A DNA stretch of 64,000 nt, taken from NCBI GenBank assembly GCA_016793325.1, contig JAEUKI010000052.1:186001-250000 (forward strand), given 5' to 3'. This document shows positions 50,975 to 61,179 of the stretch, in pieces; within the stretch, counting starts at the first letter, position 1, and each line of letters starts with the position of its first letter. The notes below the pieces were generated by a model. The model had not been told where the DNA came from, did not search any database, and saw nothing but the letters and a program-made list of their open reading frames with translations. The DNA is from Myxococcales bacterium. GTDB taxonomy: Bacteria; Myxococcota_A; Polyangia; Polyangiales; Ga0077539. The position numbers and the translations under genes were made by a program.

Positions 50975-53900
50975 ATGTCCGACGAAGGCGCTCTCCTCGA
51001 GCAAGAGCCCGTTCCTCCAGCACTGGCCGCTGCCATCGCAGCAGCTGAGGCCAACCCCGACGACGAAGAGAAGTGGGAAGACCTCGATGAGGTTCTCTCG
51101 AAGGAGCAGCGGCCCGAAGCGGTCGCCGCGCTCATGCATCGCGTCCTCAGCGGGGCTGACGTCTCAGCGAAGCGAGCCAACGCGATCGGCCACCGCGCCG
51201 TTCGCTTCTATCAAGAGTGGTTCGAAGACCCCACCGCCGCCGCGAGCTTGCTCACGAGGGTGCTGCAGATCGACCCGAGCGCGGAGTGGGCGTTTCACCG
51301 GCTCACCCTGAGCTTCACAAAGGCCAAGCGCTGGAGCGAGCTGCTCTCGCTCTACGACGGCGCCCTCGAGCGAACGCAGGACCGAAAGCGCCGCGGCGAG
51401 CTCCTCGACGAGGCCGCGCAGGTCGCCCGTGATTTCGCAGGCGATCCCGATCGCGCGATCCGCTACCTCGAGCAGCTCGTCCCGCTGCGCCCCGCGGACA
51501 ACCAGCTCGCCGCCGCGCTCGAACGACTCTTCGAGCGCCAGGCCCGCCACCACGACCTGATCGCGCTGTGGAATGGACGGCTCGGATCGCTCTCGCCCGA
51601 CGACGCCCGCGCGACGCGGCTTCGCATCGCCCAGTGTTGGCTCGACGCGCTCAGCGAACCGACGCAAGCGCTCGCCGCGCTCTCGCCGCTGTTCGGCGAG
51701 CAGCGCGCGGATCAAGCGGTCTGCGCCAACACCGACAAGATCCTCGCGCTCGAGACCGCGCCGGTCGAGACCCGCGCGAAGGCGAGGGACCTGTTGTTGT
51801 CCCAGTACGACGCCGCGAAGAAGCCCGCCGAGCGCGCGGCGGTGTTCGAGCGGGCCCGCTCGTTCGTCACCGGCGCCGAGCGCGCAGCGACGCTCGACGA
51901 GCTCTCTCGCTTGCACGAGTCCCTCGGTCGCACACAAGACGCCCTCGCGCGCGGCGCCGAGCTCGTCGTGCTCGTCCCGACCGAGCCCGCGCACCGCACG
52001 CGACTACGCACGCTCGCCGAAGGAGCGGGCGCGTTCGACGTGTACGCGACGGCGCTCGCCGACGCAGCGGACGCGGTCGACGCGCAGGGCGAAGCCCCCG
52101 CGAGCACCGAGCTGCGCGCAGAAGCCGCGACGGTTCGCGCCAAAGAGCTCTCGGACGCAGCAGGCGCCGCGAGCCTCTTCGAGCGCGTCGTGGGCGCGTC
52201 CGTCGCCACGGCCGCAGAGAAGCTCTCTGCCGCGCGGTGGCTCGACACACTTTATCAACGCGTCGACGACAAGCCCGCGCTGCTCTCGGCGCTCGAGCGC
52301 CGCGCCGCGCTCGAATCAGACGTCGAAGAGCGCTGCGAGTCCCTCGCGCGCGCCGCGCGCCTCGCGGACGAGCTCGGCGAGACCGATCGTTCGCTCGCCG
52401 CGTGGGAGGGCGTCCTGCGCGATCGCGCGAGCGATCAAGAGGCGCTCGACTCGACCGTGTCGCTGCTCGAGCGCGCCGAGCGCTGGGCCCCGCTCGTCGA
52501 GGCGCTCTCGCGCCGCGCCGCCGCGCAGACGGACGACGCGGTCGTGCGCGCGGACCTCGTGCGTGCCGCGCGGGTGCTCTCGCACAAGCTCGACGACAAC
52601 CTCCGCTCGGTCTCGCTCTGGACCTCGGTCGGTGAGCGCTTCGGACAAAACGCCGAGGTCGTCGACGCGCTCGCCGCGCTCCACGAATCCGCTGGCCGCT
52701 GGGAGGCGCTCGCCTCGCTCCTCGCCGCCGCGATCGAACGCGAGCAGGACAACGCGCGCCGCGCGGACCTCTGCACGCGCCTCGGCGAAGCCGCCATGGA
52801 TCACTTGGGCGACAACGCTCGCGCGCTCTCGTGCTTCCGCTCGGCGCTCAGCGCAGCGCCGTCGCACGAACGCGCTCGGGCGCGCCTTCGCGAGCTCGCG
52901 GAGATTCCGGCGACCGCAGCGGGCGCTGTCGACGCGCTCGCGGCGGCGTTTACCGCGATGGACGAGTGGCAGTCGCTGCTCTCGATGCTCGACGCGCGCT
53001 TGCTGCACGCGGAGGACGCGAGCACGCGCGCGCTGCTCTTGCTCGAAGCGGCGTCCACCTACGAGAAGCGCGCCGAGGACACGAGCTCCGCGCTGCGCTG
53101 CGTGTGTCGCGCGTTCGTCGAGGTCCCCAGCGAGCGCGATTTCGAAGCGCACATGCTGCGCCTCGCCGAGGCGTCGGGAGAGTTTCAAGCGGTCGCCGAC
53201 GCGTACCGCGGCGCCGTCGAGACCGCGCCGAGCGACGCGATGGCGCTCAAGCTCAAGTGCGCGAACGTCCTCGAGACGCGCGTCAGCGATCTCGAAGGCG
53301 CGCTCGAGCTGTATCGCTCGGTCTTCGAAGCGAACATCGCGCACTCGGAGGCGGCCAACGCCGTCGTCCGCGTCGCGTCTGCGCTCGGCCACTGGGAGAT
53401 CGCCGCGGACGCGGTGGTTCGCGTCGCTGCGGCGTCCGGAGATTTCTCGTCGCTCCTCGCGAGCCTCGAGAAGGGCGCCGAGTCGGGCGACGGCTTCAGC
53501 GGCGCGACGGTGGCCCTCACCGACGCGATCTCGACGAGCGGGCTCTCGGGCCGCGTCGCGCACGACCTCGAAGCGCGCGTAGGACAGTGGCACCGCGATC
53601 GCCGCGACGACGCAGATCGCGCGCAGGCCGCCTTCGCGCGCGCCGTCGCGCAAGATCGAACGGTCTCCGAGTCGCTCGCCGCGCTCGCCGAGCTGCAGCG
53701 TCGCGCTCCGTCCTCGGCGCTCGTCGACACGCTCTTGCTCTTCGCTGACGCGACGGGCGACGACCTCGCCGCGCTCCGCGAAGCCGCGGAGCTCGCGGTC
53801 GGGCCCGCCAACGACGCGCGCGCCGACTCGATTTTGCAGCGGCTCTACAACGCGTCCTCCAAGGCGTGGACCGGCGCGGGCGATGAAGCGGCGTCCGAGC

Positions 53901-56900
53901 ACTGCGCGTGGTCGCTCGAGCAGCTCGTCGCGCGCTACGTGTCCGAAGGCGCGATCGACCGCGCGGTGGATCTGCTCGAGGCCGCGGCCGCGCTGCCGTT
54001 TTCGCCGGAGACCTCGCGCTCGCTTCGTCGTCGCGCGGGCGCGCTCTGCGAGGGCTCGCTCGGCGACGCTCCGCGGGCCGTTCGACTGTTTCGTTCGGTC
54101 TTCGACGAGGACTCGGACGACGCGGAAGCGGGCGCGCGCCTCGCGGCTCTCTACGAGCAAAGCGGCGCGCTCTCGGAGCTCCGAGCCCTTCGCGAAGTGC
54201 AGCTGCAGCGCGCTCCCGACGCGGACGGACGCATCGCGCTCCGCCTCGAGCTCGCGCGCGTTCGAACGTTGCTCGGGCTCGGCGCCGAGTCCGAGCAGGC
54301 CCTCTCGGAGAACCTCGCCGAGCGCCCCGGACACGAAGAGAGCGTTCGTCTGCTGGCCGAGCGCATCGCCGCGCGCGGGGCAAACTCCGAGCTCTACGCG
54401 CTGTTCGCCGCGCAAGGCGGCGCGCTCGAGCCGAGCGAGCCGTCGGTGGCGCAAGCGCTCTGGGCGCGCGCCGCGCAGATCGCCGAGCGCGACCTCGCGG
54501 ACGTCGCGCAAGCGATCAACGCGCACACGCGCGTCGTGGCGCTCGGCGAGTCGAGGCCGTCGCTCGACGCGCTCGCGTCGCTGCACGCGGGGCGCGGCGA
54601 GCACGATCGCGCCGTTTCGTGGCTCGAAAAGCGGCTCGAGCTCGCGGAAGGCGAGGACGATCGCGTCGAGGTCGTCGCGCGTCTCGCGCGTGAGTACACG
54701 CTCGCGGGTCAGGCGCCGCGCGCGGTCGAAGCGCTCGAGTCGCAGCTCGCTTCGACGCCGCACGCGAGGGACCTGCGCGCGCTCCTCGCCGAGCGCTATC
54801 GCGCCGCAGGCCAGTGGAACGCGCTCGCAGAGCTCCTCGTCGCCGGCGTCGAGTTCGCCGCGGACGACGAGCAACGCGTGGCGATGCTCCGCGAGGCCGC
54901 GGACGTGTTCGTTCGAAAGCTCTCCGCCGCGGACCGCGCGGTTCCGGTGCTCGAACGCGCGTCGCTGCTGGCGCCGACGGACCGCTCGGTGCGAGTCGCG
55001 CTCGCTGACGCGCGATGCGACGCGCAAGACTTCGACGGCGCGCGAGAGATCCTCGAGGCGTTGCTCGCCGAGTACGGCCGCCGTCGTCCGCCCGAGAGGG
55101 CGCGCGTGCACCGCACGCTCGCGCGCATCGCGCGTTCGCGCGGTGATCTGAGCGGCGCGCTCGGGCAGCTCGAGCTCGCCTCCAACATCGACCTCGACGA
55201 CCCGGGAACCCTGCAAATGGTCGGCGAAGTCGCGCTCGAACTCGGCGAGCACGAGCGCGCCGCGAGCGCGTACCGGTCGTTGCTCCTCGTCGTTCGCAGG
55301 CAGTCGAGCGAGGATGGTCCGTCGCAGTCCGAAGTGCTCTTCGCGCTGCACCGAATCGCGCGGACCCAAGGGCAAGCCGATCGCGCGGCAGAGGTCCTCG
55401 AGAGCGCGTTCGAGGCCGCGAGCGAGAGCGCGACCGAAGCCGAGCGCTTCGAGAGGGCGCTCCTCGCCGCGAACGAGCAAGAGCTGCTGCTTCGCGCGCT
55501 CAAGTCGCGCCTGTCGCGCACCGCGGACGGCGCGGACAAGGCCAAGGCGCTCGACTCGGTCGCGACCACGCTCGAGGCCCTCGGCCGCAGCGGCGAAGCG
55601 TTGGACGCGCGCCTCGAGGCGCTCCCGTCCTTCGCAGACGACAACGACGCGCACAGCTCGACGCGCGCGCTCGCGAAGCGCACCGAGCAGAGCGCTCGCT
55701 ACGTCGCGGCCGTTCGCGCGCTCGCGGGATCGATCACCGATCGCGCGGTCGCTGGACGGTTGCTCCTTCGCGCTGGCGAAGCGACGGCCGAAGACCTCGG
55801 CGACGCCCGAGGCGCGGTCGCCGATCTCGAGAAGGCTCACGCTGAAGGTGCTCCAGAGCGCGACGTCCTCCGCGCCCTCGATCGCGCCTACCGCGCATCG
55901 GGAACGGACGGCGCCGTCGCGCCGCTCCGCGCCGTGCTCGCGCGTCGCGCGGACCCCGAGGGGCCCGAAGACGATCACGAGCAGCGCGTCGACGCGCGCT
56001 ACCGCCTCGCCGAGCTCGACCTCGGCCGCGCCGAATCGCGCGACGAGGGCCGCGCGACGCTCGAAGCCGCGCTCGACGAAGACGCTCGCTACGACCGCGC
56101 CGCGACGATGTTGGCGACGGCGTGCGCGAGCGCGCCAGACGACGCGGCGCTCGTCGCGCTCTACGAACGGGTCGCTCGATCGCTCGGCGACGACGCGGTC
56201 CTGCTCGACGCGCTCGATCGCGCGACGGCGCTCCCCGACGCGACGCAAGACCTCTTGCGCGAGGCCGTCGAAGTGGCGCAGCGCTCGTCGCGCGCCGATC
56301 GCGAGGCCGCCTTGCTCGAGCGCGCGATCGAACGCGCCGGCGACACTTCCGACGCGACGTGGGCGCTCGTCGCCCTCGGACGCGCCAAGAGCGCCGCAGG
56401 AGCGCCGCGAGAGGCCGTCGAGCTGCTCGGTCGCGCGTCGAAGCTCGCGGACGCGAGCGAGGCGGTTCCGCTCGGCGTCGAAGCGGCGCAGATCGCGATG
56501 GATCCGCTCGGAGACCTCGCGCTCGCAGCGTCGATCCTCGAGGCGCTCGCCGAACGGGACGCCGCCGAGCGCACGATTTGGGAGCCCTTGCTCGACGTCT
56601 ATCGACGACTCGGCGCGAAGGACAAGCTCTCGGCGCGCATCGAAGTGGTCCTCGAGAACGTCTACGACGTCAACGAGCGCAACAGGCTCCGCGTCGAGCG
56701 AGCGCGCATCCTCGCTGCGTCGCCCTCGACCGTCGACGACGCTGCGGCGAGCCTTCGCACGTGCCTCGAAGACGACCCGGGTGACGTCGAAGCCGCGCAG
56801 CTCCTCGCGGACCTGCTCGAGAAGAGCGGAAACGCCGAAGAGCTCGACGAGTTTCTACGCTGGCAGCTCGACGGCGCGCGCGATCGCGCCGACGGACGCG

Positions 56901-58720
56901 CGGTCGTCGCGTTGTCCCTCAGGCTCGCGAGCCGCTGGGGCGCCGATCGTCGCGACGACGTCGTGGCGCTCTACCGAAGCGCGCTCGATTGGGCTCCCAC
57001 CGACGCTGCTCTTTTGCGCGCGTTGCTCGCGCAGTACTCCGCCGCAGAGTCTCCGGACGATCGCGCGGACGTGCTCGAGCGCTTGCTCGAGTGCACCGAG
57101 GGCGACGAGGCTGCGAAGTACGCGATCGAGCTCGCCGATGCTCGCGTCGCCAACGACGATCGCGAGGGCGCCACGCGCGCGCTCGATCGGGGCTTCCGCG
57201 CGGCGCCGAAGAGCACCGCGATCCGCACGAGGCTCGAAGCCGCCCTTCGCGAGGCGGGCGACACCGGCGCGCTCGCGAGCACGATCGCGTTCGACGCCGA
57301 GCACCGCGAGTCGGCGAGCGAAGCGGTCGCGCGCTTCCGCGAGGCCGCGGCGATCTACCGCGATCCGCTCGGTGATTTCGCTGCGGCTGCTGCGTGCGTC
57401 GCGAAGGCGCGCGAGCGGGCTCCCGAAGACGTCTCGCTCGTCGAAGAGCACGCGCGAGACCTCTCGTCGGCAGGCGACAACGACGCGGCTGCAGCGGCCC
57501 TCGACGAGGCGCTCGCTCGCGCGGGCGAGGGCTCGTCCGTTGAGCCGTCGCTGCGTCGCGCGCGGGGCGCGGTGCTTCGCGCGGCAGGACGAGTTTCCGA
57601 AGCGGTGAACGAGCTCGAGCTCGCGCGCGCTCGCGAGCCCGAGGTGACGCTGCCGCTCTTGCTCGACGCGCTCGACGCGCTTCGTGACGACGCGCGTTCG
57701 CGTGGAGATCGCGCGCAAGAACGCGCCGCTGCCAACCGCGTCGCGTCGCTCGCAGCGGACGCCGGTGACTCGGCCCGCGCGTGCGCGGCGCTCGAAGCGT
57801 GGGTCGAGTTCGACCCGAGCGACAAAGAGTCGCTTCGCACCCTCGCGAGCCTGCACGCCGACGCCGCCCGTTGGGACGCCGTCGTGTCGGTCTACCAACG
57901 ACTGGCCGATGCATCCGAGGGCGAAGAGAAGCTCGACGCGACGCTGCGCCTCGCCGAAGCGTGCGAGCGCGCCGAGCGCCTCGGTGACGCGCGCGCCGCG
58001 CTGGAGGCGATCTTCCGCGAGCAGCCCGAAAACGAACCCGTTCGCGCTTGGCTGCGCCGCGTGTACACAGCGCTCGACGCGCACAGCGAGCTCGCAGAGC
58101 TCTCGCTCGAGGACGCGCGTCACGCGCCCGCCGAAGCGATCCGCTTCGACCGTCTTCGCCAAGCGGGGAAGCTCTTCGTCCTCGCGGGCCGCAACGAAGA
58201 CGCCGTCGCGCCGCTCGAACAAGCGCTCAAGCTCCGCGCGGCCGATCACGAGAGCACCGTCGGCCTGTGCGACGCGTACATCGCGATCGGAAACATCGAG
58301 GCCGCGTCCGCGCTCTTGCAAAACGCGATCAACGGTCACCGCAACCGCCGCTCGGCCGAGCTCGGCGCGCTGCAGTACCGCATGGCGCGCGCCGCGGCCG
58401 CCGTGGGCGATCAGGGCGTTCAACTCGCGTGGCTCAACGCTGCGCTCGAGAGCGATCACCAGAACGGCTCGGTCGCGAGCGAGCTCGCGGAGCTGGCGAT
58501 GGCGTTCGACGACCTCGACACCGCGCTCAAGGCGCTTCGCGCGCTCACGCTCATGAAGGCCCCGGGACCGATGACGCGCGCCGAGGCGTTCTATCGACAG
58601 GGCGTGATCGCCTTCAAGCAGGGCGACCCGCGCAAGGCCGCGTTCTTGGCCAAGCGCGCGCTCAGCGAAGACGGCGAGCTGTCCGCCGCGCGCGAGCTGC
58701 TCACGCAATTGGGTGAGTGA
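50975..58720 (+). CDS. Giant TPR-repeat protein (2581 residues)
   Basis: A single uninterrupted reading frame of 2581 residues with no signal peptide or membrane segment, so probably cytoplasmic. Almost the whole length is TPR-like helix pairs. A recurring longer unit is W-x-x-L-x-x-x-L with gaps of 35-40 residues (WSELLSLYDGALERTQDRKR, WAPLVEALSRRAA, WEALASLLAAAIEREQ, WQSLLSMLDARLLH, WNALAELLVAG). Units near the ends are more acidic. The composition is very rich in Ala, Arg, Glu and Leu. Such proteins act as docking platforms; no enzymatic domain is visible. It stands alone, divergent from the hydrolase pair, and the palindrome array begins right after its stop. Confidence 0.88.
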   Translation: MSDEGALLEQEPVPPALAAAIAAAEANPDDEEKWEDLDEVLSKEQRPEAVAALMHRVLSGADVSAKRANAIGHRAVRFYQEWFEDPTAAASLLTRVLQIDPSAEWAFHRLTLSFTKAKRWSELLSLYDGALERTQDRKRRGELLDEAAQVARDFAGDPDRAIRYLEQLVPLRPADNQLAAALERLFERQARHHDLIALWNGRLGSLSPDDARATRLRIAQCWLDALSEPTQALAALSPLFGEQRADQAVCANTDKILALETAPVETRAKARDLLLSQYDAAKKPAERAAVFERARSFVTGAERAATLDELSRLHESLGRTQDALARGAELVVLVPTEPAHRTRLRTLAEGAGAFDVYATALADAADAVDAQGEAPASTELRAEAATVRAKELSDAAGAASLFERVVGASVATAAEKLSAARWLDTLYQRVDDKPALLSALERRAALESDVEERCESLARAARLADELGETDRSLAAWEGVLRDRASDQEALDSTVSLLERAERWAPLVEALSRRAAAQTDDAVVRADLVRAARVLSHKLDDNLRSVSLWTSVGERFGQNAEVVDALAALHESAGRWEALASLLAAAIEREQDNARRADLCTRLGEAAMDHLGDNARALSCFRSALSAAPSHERARARLRELAEIPATAAGAVDALAAAFTAMDEWQSLLSMLDARLLHAEDASTRALLLLEAASTYEKRAEDTSSALRCVCRAFVEVPSERDFEAHMLRLAEASGEFQAVADAYRGAVETAPSDAMALKLKCANVLETRVSDLEGALELYRSVFEANIAHSEAANAVVRVASALGHWEIAADAVVRVAAASGDFSSLLASLEKGAESGDGFSGATVALTDAISTSGLSGRVAHDLEARVGQWHRDRRDDADRAQAAFARAVAQDRTVSESLAALAELQRRAPSSALVDTLLLFADATGDDLAALREAAELAVGPANDARADSILQRLYNASSKAWTGAGDEAASEHCAWSLEQLVARYVSEGAIDRAVDLLEAAAALPFSPETSRSLRRRAGALCEGSLGDAPRAVRLFRSVFDEDSDDAEAGARLAALYEQSGALSELRALREVQLQRAPDADGRIALRLELARVRTLLGLGAESEQALSENLAERPGHEESVRLLAERIAARGANSELYALFAAQGGALEPSEPSVAQALWARAAQIAERDLADVAQAINAHTRVVALGESRPSLDALASLHAGRGEHDRAVSWLEKRLELAEGEDDRVEVVARLAREYTLAGQAPRAVEALESQLASTPHARDLRALLAERYRAAGQWNALAELLVAGVEFAADDEQRVAMLREAADVFVRKLSAADRAVPVLERASLLAPTDRSVRVALADARCDAQDFDGAREILEALLAEYGRRRPPERARVHRTLARIARSRGDLSGALGQLELASNIDLDDPGTLQMVGEVALELGEHERAASAYRSLLLVVRRQSSEDGPSQSEVLFALHRIARTQGQADRAAEVLESAFEAASESATEAERFERALLAANEQELLLRALKSRLSRTADGADKAKALDSVATTLEALGRSGEALDARLEALPSFADDNDAHSSTRALAKRTEQSARYVAAVRALAGSITDRAVAGRLLLRAGEATAEDLGDARGAVADLEKAHAEGAPERDVLRALDRAYRASGTDGAVAPLRAVLARRADPEGPEDDHEQRVDARYRLAELDLGRAESRDEGRATLEAALDEDARYDRAATMLATACASAPDDAALVALYERVARSLGDDAVLLDALDRATALPDATQDLLREAVEVAQRSSRADREAALLERAIERAGDTSDATWALVALGRAKSAAGAPREAVELLGRASKLADASEAVPLGVEAAQIAMDPLGDLALAASILEALAERDAAERTIWEPLLDVYRRLGAKDKLSARIEVVLENVYDVNERNRLRVERARILAASPSTVDDAAASLRTCLEDDPGDVEAAQLLADLLEKSGNAEELDEFLRWQLDGARDRADGRAVVALSLRLASRWGADRRDDVVALYRSALDWAPTDAALLRALLAQYSAAESPDDRADVLERLLECTEGDEAAKYAIELADARVANDDREGATRALDRGFRAAPKSTAIRTRLEAALREAGDTGALASTIAFDAEHRESASEAVARFREAAAIYRDPLGDFAAAAACVAKARERAPEDVSLVEEHARDLSSAGDNDAAAAALDEALARAGEGSSVEPSLRRARGAVLRAAGRVSEAVNELELARAREPEVTLPLLLDALDALRDDARSRGDRAQERAAANRVASLAADAGDSARACAALEAWVEFDPSDKESLRTLASLHADAARWDAVVSVYQRLADASEGEEKLDATLRLAEACERAERLGDARAALEAIFREQPENEPVRAWLRRVYTALDAHSELAELSLEDARHAPAEAIRFDRLRQAGKLFVLAGRNEDAVAPLEQALKLRAADHESTVGLCDAYIAIGNIEAASALLQNAINGHRNRRSAELGALQYRMARAAAAVGDQGVQLAWLNAALESDHQNGSVASELAELAMAFDDLDTALKALRALTLMKAPGPMTRAEAFYRQGVIAFKQGDPRKAAFLAKRALSEDGELSAARELLTQLGE

Positions 58721-58729
58721 CGCGAGCGG

Positions 58730-58840
58730 TTCATCGCCGTTGATGATCCCGTTCACGACCACCCGTGATCCCGTTCACGGCCACCCGTGAACGCCCCCCT
58801 TTCATGAGCGCCCATGAACGCATTCATGAGCGCCCATGAA
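58730..58840. repeat. Array of five 18-bp palindromes with 22-bp period
   Basis: Five related 18-mers start at 58730, 58752, 58774, 58801 and 58823, with the pattern TTCAY...RTGAW. The sites are TTCATCGCCGTTGATGAT, TTCACGACCACCCGTGAT, TTCACGGCCACCCGTGAA, and TTCATGAGCGCCCATGAA twice. The third has 7-bp perfect arms and the last two pair at 8 of 9 positions. Spacing is exactly 22 bp within the first three and within the last two (27 bp between sets), close to two helical turns. This looks like a cooperative operator for the gene at 58859, though a repeat element or stem-loop array is possible. Confidence 0.7.
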
Positions 58841-58858
58841 TGCGCGATCATCACCGGC

Positions 58859-59800
58859 GTGACTCACGAGAGCAGTCTTCGCTCGTTGCTCGACGCCGCG
58901 CTCGCGCGATCGATCGATCACCCCACGTACGCCACCGTGGACGCCTTCTGGCGCGCGCACGTCGATCGCTCTCAGCACCACCCGTTGCCCTTCGATCGCG
59001 CGGTGCTCGGCGGACTCTTCGCAGACACCGTTGGCCAGGCGTTTACGGCTGGCTACCGCGCGGCGCTCCAAGCGCTCTTCGACACGCTCTCGCCCTCGGA
59101 CGCCGCGTCGTTCTGCGTGACCGAGCGCGGGGGCGGGCACCCTCGCGCGATCGAGACCACGCTCGAGAACGCGCAGGACGACCGCGCGTTGACCGGTGAA
59201 AAGACCTGGATTTCGCTCGCGGACGGCGTCGTTCACTTGCTCGTCGTCGCGCGCGAAGGGACGCACGATGACGGGCGCCCGAAGCTCCGGATCGTTCACG
59301 TCGATTCGAGTCGCGCGGGCGTGACGGTCACGCCGATGTCGATCGGCGCGATGGTCCCCGACGTGCTGCACGGCTCGGTGCGCTTCGATCGCGTTCGCGT
59401 CGCGGACAGCGAGCTGCTCGCGGGCGACGGATACGCGCGGTACGTGAAGCCGTTTCGAACGGTCGAGGACGTTCACGTGTTCGGCGCGCTGCTCGGGTAC
59501 CTCGTGGCCGTGGCCCGATCGTCCGAGTGGCCCCCAAGTGTGCTCGCGCGACTCGCGTCGTCGATCGCGACGCTTCGCGCGTTGGCGGTCGAGCCTCCCG
59601 ACGATCCGGTGGTGCACGTCGCGCTCGACGGCGCGCTCTCGACCGCGAAGGCGCTCGTGAGCGAGCTCGATTTGCTGTGGGAATCAGCGGCCCCCGACGC
59701 GCGCGACCGCTGGAATCGCGACCGCGTCCTCTTGTCCGTCGCACAACGTGCGCGCGACGCCCGCACGACGCGCGCGCTCGAAGCGCTCTCGCGCCGCTGA
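58859..59800 (+). CDS. Short acyl-CoA-dehydrogenase-like protein
   Basis: 313 residues from the GTG at 58859. Earlier ATGs (58814 and others) lie inside the palindrome array and are less likely. The middle region matches the acyl-CoA dehydrogenase beta domain: FCVTERGGGHPRAIET and LTGEKTWISLADGVVHLLVV correspond to the FAD-binding phrases (usually TE-G-SD and GxKxWI). The C-terminal helical domain is short and I do not see the usual catalytic Glu region or the C-terminal FAD-contact motif. It may be a degenerate, non-catalytic or specialised member. It lies 35 bp before argG and could share its transcript. Confidence 0.75.
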   Translation: MTHESSLRSLLDAALARSIDHPTYATVDAFWRAHVDRSQHHPLPFDRAVLGGLFADTVGQAFTAGYRAALQALFDTLSPSDAASFCVTERGGGHPRAIETTLENAQDDRALTGEKTWISLADGVVHLLVVAREGTHDDGRPKLRIVHVDSSRAGVTVTPMSIGAMVPDVLHGSVRFDRVRVADSELLAGDGYARYVKPFRTVEDVHVFGALLGYLVAVARSSEWPPSVLARLASSIATLRALAVEPPDDPVVHVALDGALSTAKALVSELDLLWESAAPDARDRWNRDRVLLSVAQRARDARTTRALEALSRR

Positions 59801-59835
59801 CAACGAGGGCGCCGCGTGATACTCGCGCCGACGCC

Positions 59836-61179
59836 ATGAGTCGCATCTACCGCACGCTGCCCCCGGCAGGAACGAAGCTCGGCATCGCCTTCTCGGGCGG
59901 CCTCGACACCCGCTGCGCCGTCGCGTGGCTCTCTCGCCAAGGAATGCAGGTCTACGCATACACCGCGGACCTCGCGCAGCCCGACGAAGAGAACCCCGCG
60001 GACATTCCCCCGAGCGCGATCACGCACGGCGCGGTGAAGGCCGTGCTCGTCGATTGCCGCGAGGCGCTCGTGCGCGAAGGGCTCACCGCCATCCAGTGTG
60101 GCGCGTTTCACTTGAGCGTCGGCGGACGCAAGTACTTCAACACCACGCCGCTCGGCCGCGCCGTCACGACGACGGCCATCATCCGCGCGATGCGCGAGGA
60201 CGGCGTCGACGTGTTCGGCGACGGAAGCACGCACAAGGGCAACGACATTCAGCGCTTCTATCGCTACGGAATCCTCACGAATCCCGCGCTGAGGATCTAC
60301 AAGCCGTGGCTCGATCAGAAGTTCGTCGACGCGTTCGGCGGCCGCAAAGAGATGTCCGAGTACCTCGCGTCCGTAGGACTTCCGTACCGAATGGGCACGG
60401 AGAAAGCCTACTCGACCGACGCCAACGTCCTCGGCGCGACGCACGAAGCGAAGGACCTCGAGCACCTCGACAAGGGCATGACCATCGTCAACCCGATCAT
60501 GGGCGTCGCGTTCTGGAAGCGCGACGTCGCGATCGAGCCCGAGACCGTGAGCATCACGTTCGACGGCGGGCTTCCGTCGCGGCTCAACGGCAAGACCTTC
60601 GGCTCGCACTTCGAGCTCTTCGTCGAGGCCAACCGCATCGGCGGGCGCCACGGGCTCGGCATGAGCGACCAGATCGAAAACCGCGTGATCGACGCCAAAT
60701 CCCGCGGAATCTACGAGGCCCCTGGCATGGCCCTCCTGCACATCGCCTACGAGCGGCTGCTCAGCGCGATCCACAACGAGAACACGACGGACCTCTACTG
60801 CACGCTCGGCCGCAAGCTCGGACGATTGCTGTACGAGGGCAAGTGGTACGACCCCGAGGCGATGATGCTGAAGGACGCCCTCGTGAAGTGGGTCGCGCCC
60901 ACGGTGTCGGGGACGGTCACGCTCGAGCTGCGTCGCGGTGAGGACTACACGATCCTCGAGACCAACGCGCCGTACATGGCGTACGACCCGAACAAGCTCT
61001 CGATGGAGAAGGTCGCTGCGATGTTTACGCCCGAGGACCGCATCGGCGCGCTCGAGCTGCAGAACCTCAACGTCACGGACAACCGCGCCCTGCTCATCGA
61101 GCACATCAAGGGAACGCGCCGCGTCGGCCCCGGTCACGTCGCGTCCGCGCCGCTCCTCGGCGAGGGCGACGAGGACTGA
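59836..61179 (+). CDS. argG: Argininosuccinate synthase
   Basis: Joins citrulline and aspartate with ATP in arginine synthesis; cytoplasmic. 447 residues, the same length as E. coli ArgG, and of that longer (type 2) class. The PP-loop ATP site is IAFSGGLDTRCAVAWL (about residue 16). FGDGSTHKGNDIQRF, KPWLDQKFVDAFGGRKEMSE and GRHGLGMSDQIENR are conserved family phrases. The ATG at 59836 is chosen; a GATACT (59818-59823) 12 bases upstream could be a -10 element giving a short leader. It may also be read through from the upstream acyl-CoA-dehydrogenase-like gene. Confidence 0.96.
   Translation: MSRIYRTLPPAGTKLGIAFSGGLDTRCAVAWLSRQGMQVYAYTADLAQPDEENPADIPPSAITHGAVKAVLVDCREALVREGLTAIQCGAFHLSVGGRKYFNTTPLGRAVTTTAIIRAMREDGVDVFGDGSTHKGNDIQRFYRYGILTNPALRIYKPWLDQKFVDAFGGRKEMSEYLASVGLPYRMGTEKAYSTDANVLGATHEAKDLEHLDKGMTIVNPIMGVAFWKRDVAIEPETVSITFDGGLPSRLNGKTFGSHFELFVEANRIGGRHGLGMSDQIENRVIDAKSRGIYEAPGMALLHIAYERLLSAIHNENTTDLYCTLGRKLGRLLYEGKWYDPEAMMLKDALVKWVAPTVSGTVTLELRRGEDYTILETNAPYMAYDPNKLSMEKVAAMFTPEDRIGALELQNLNVTDNRALLIEHIKGTRRVGPGHVASAPLLGEGDED

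Noticed and set aside
52316..56248. A 1310-residue minus-strand open frame opposite the giant TPR gene
   Set aside because: Arg-rich low-complexity translation with no domain. The plus strand has regular TPR periodicity across the same region.
58814..58837. ATG starts (58814, 58826) for the acyl-CoA-dehydrogenase-like gene
   Set aside because: They fall inside the repeated palindromes, would encode a repeat-derived peptide, and have no ribosome binding site. The GTG at 58859 is preferred.
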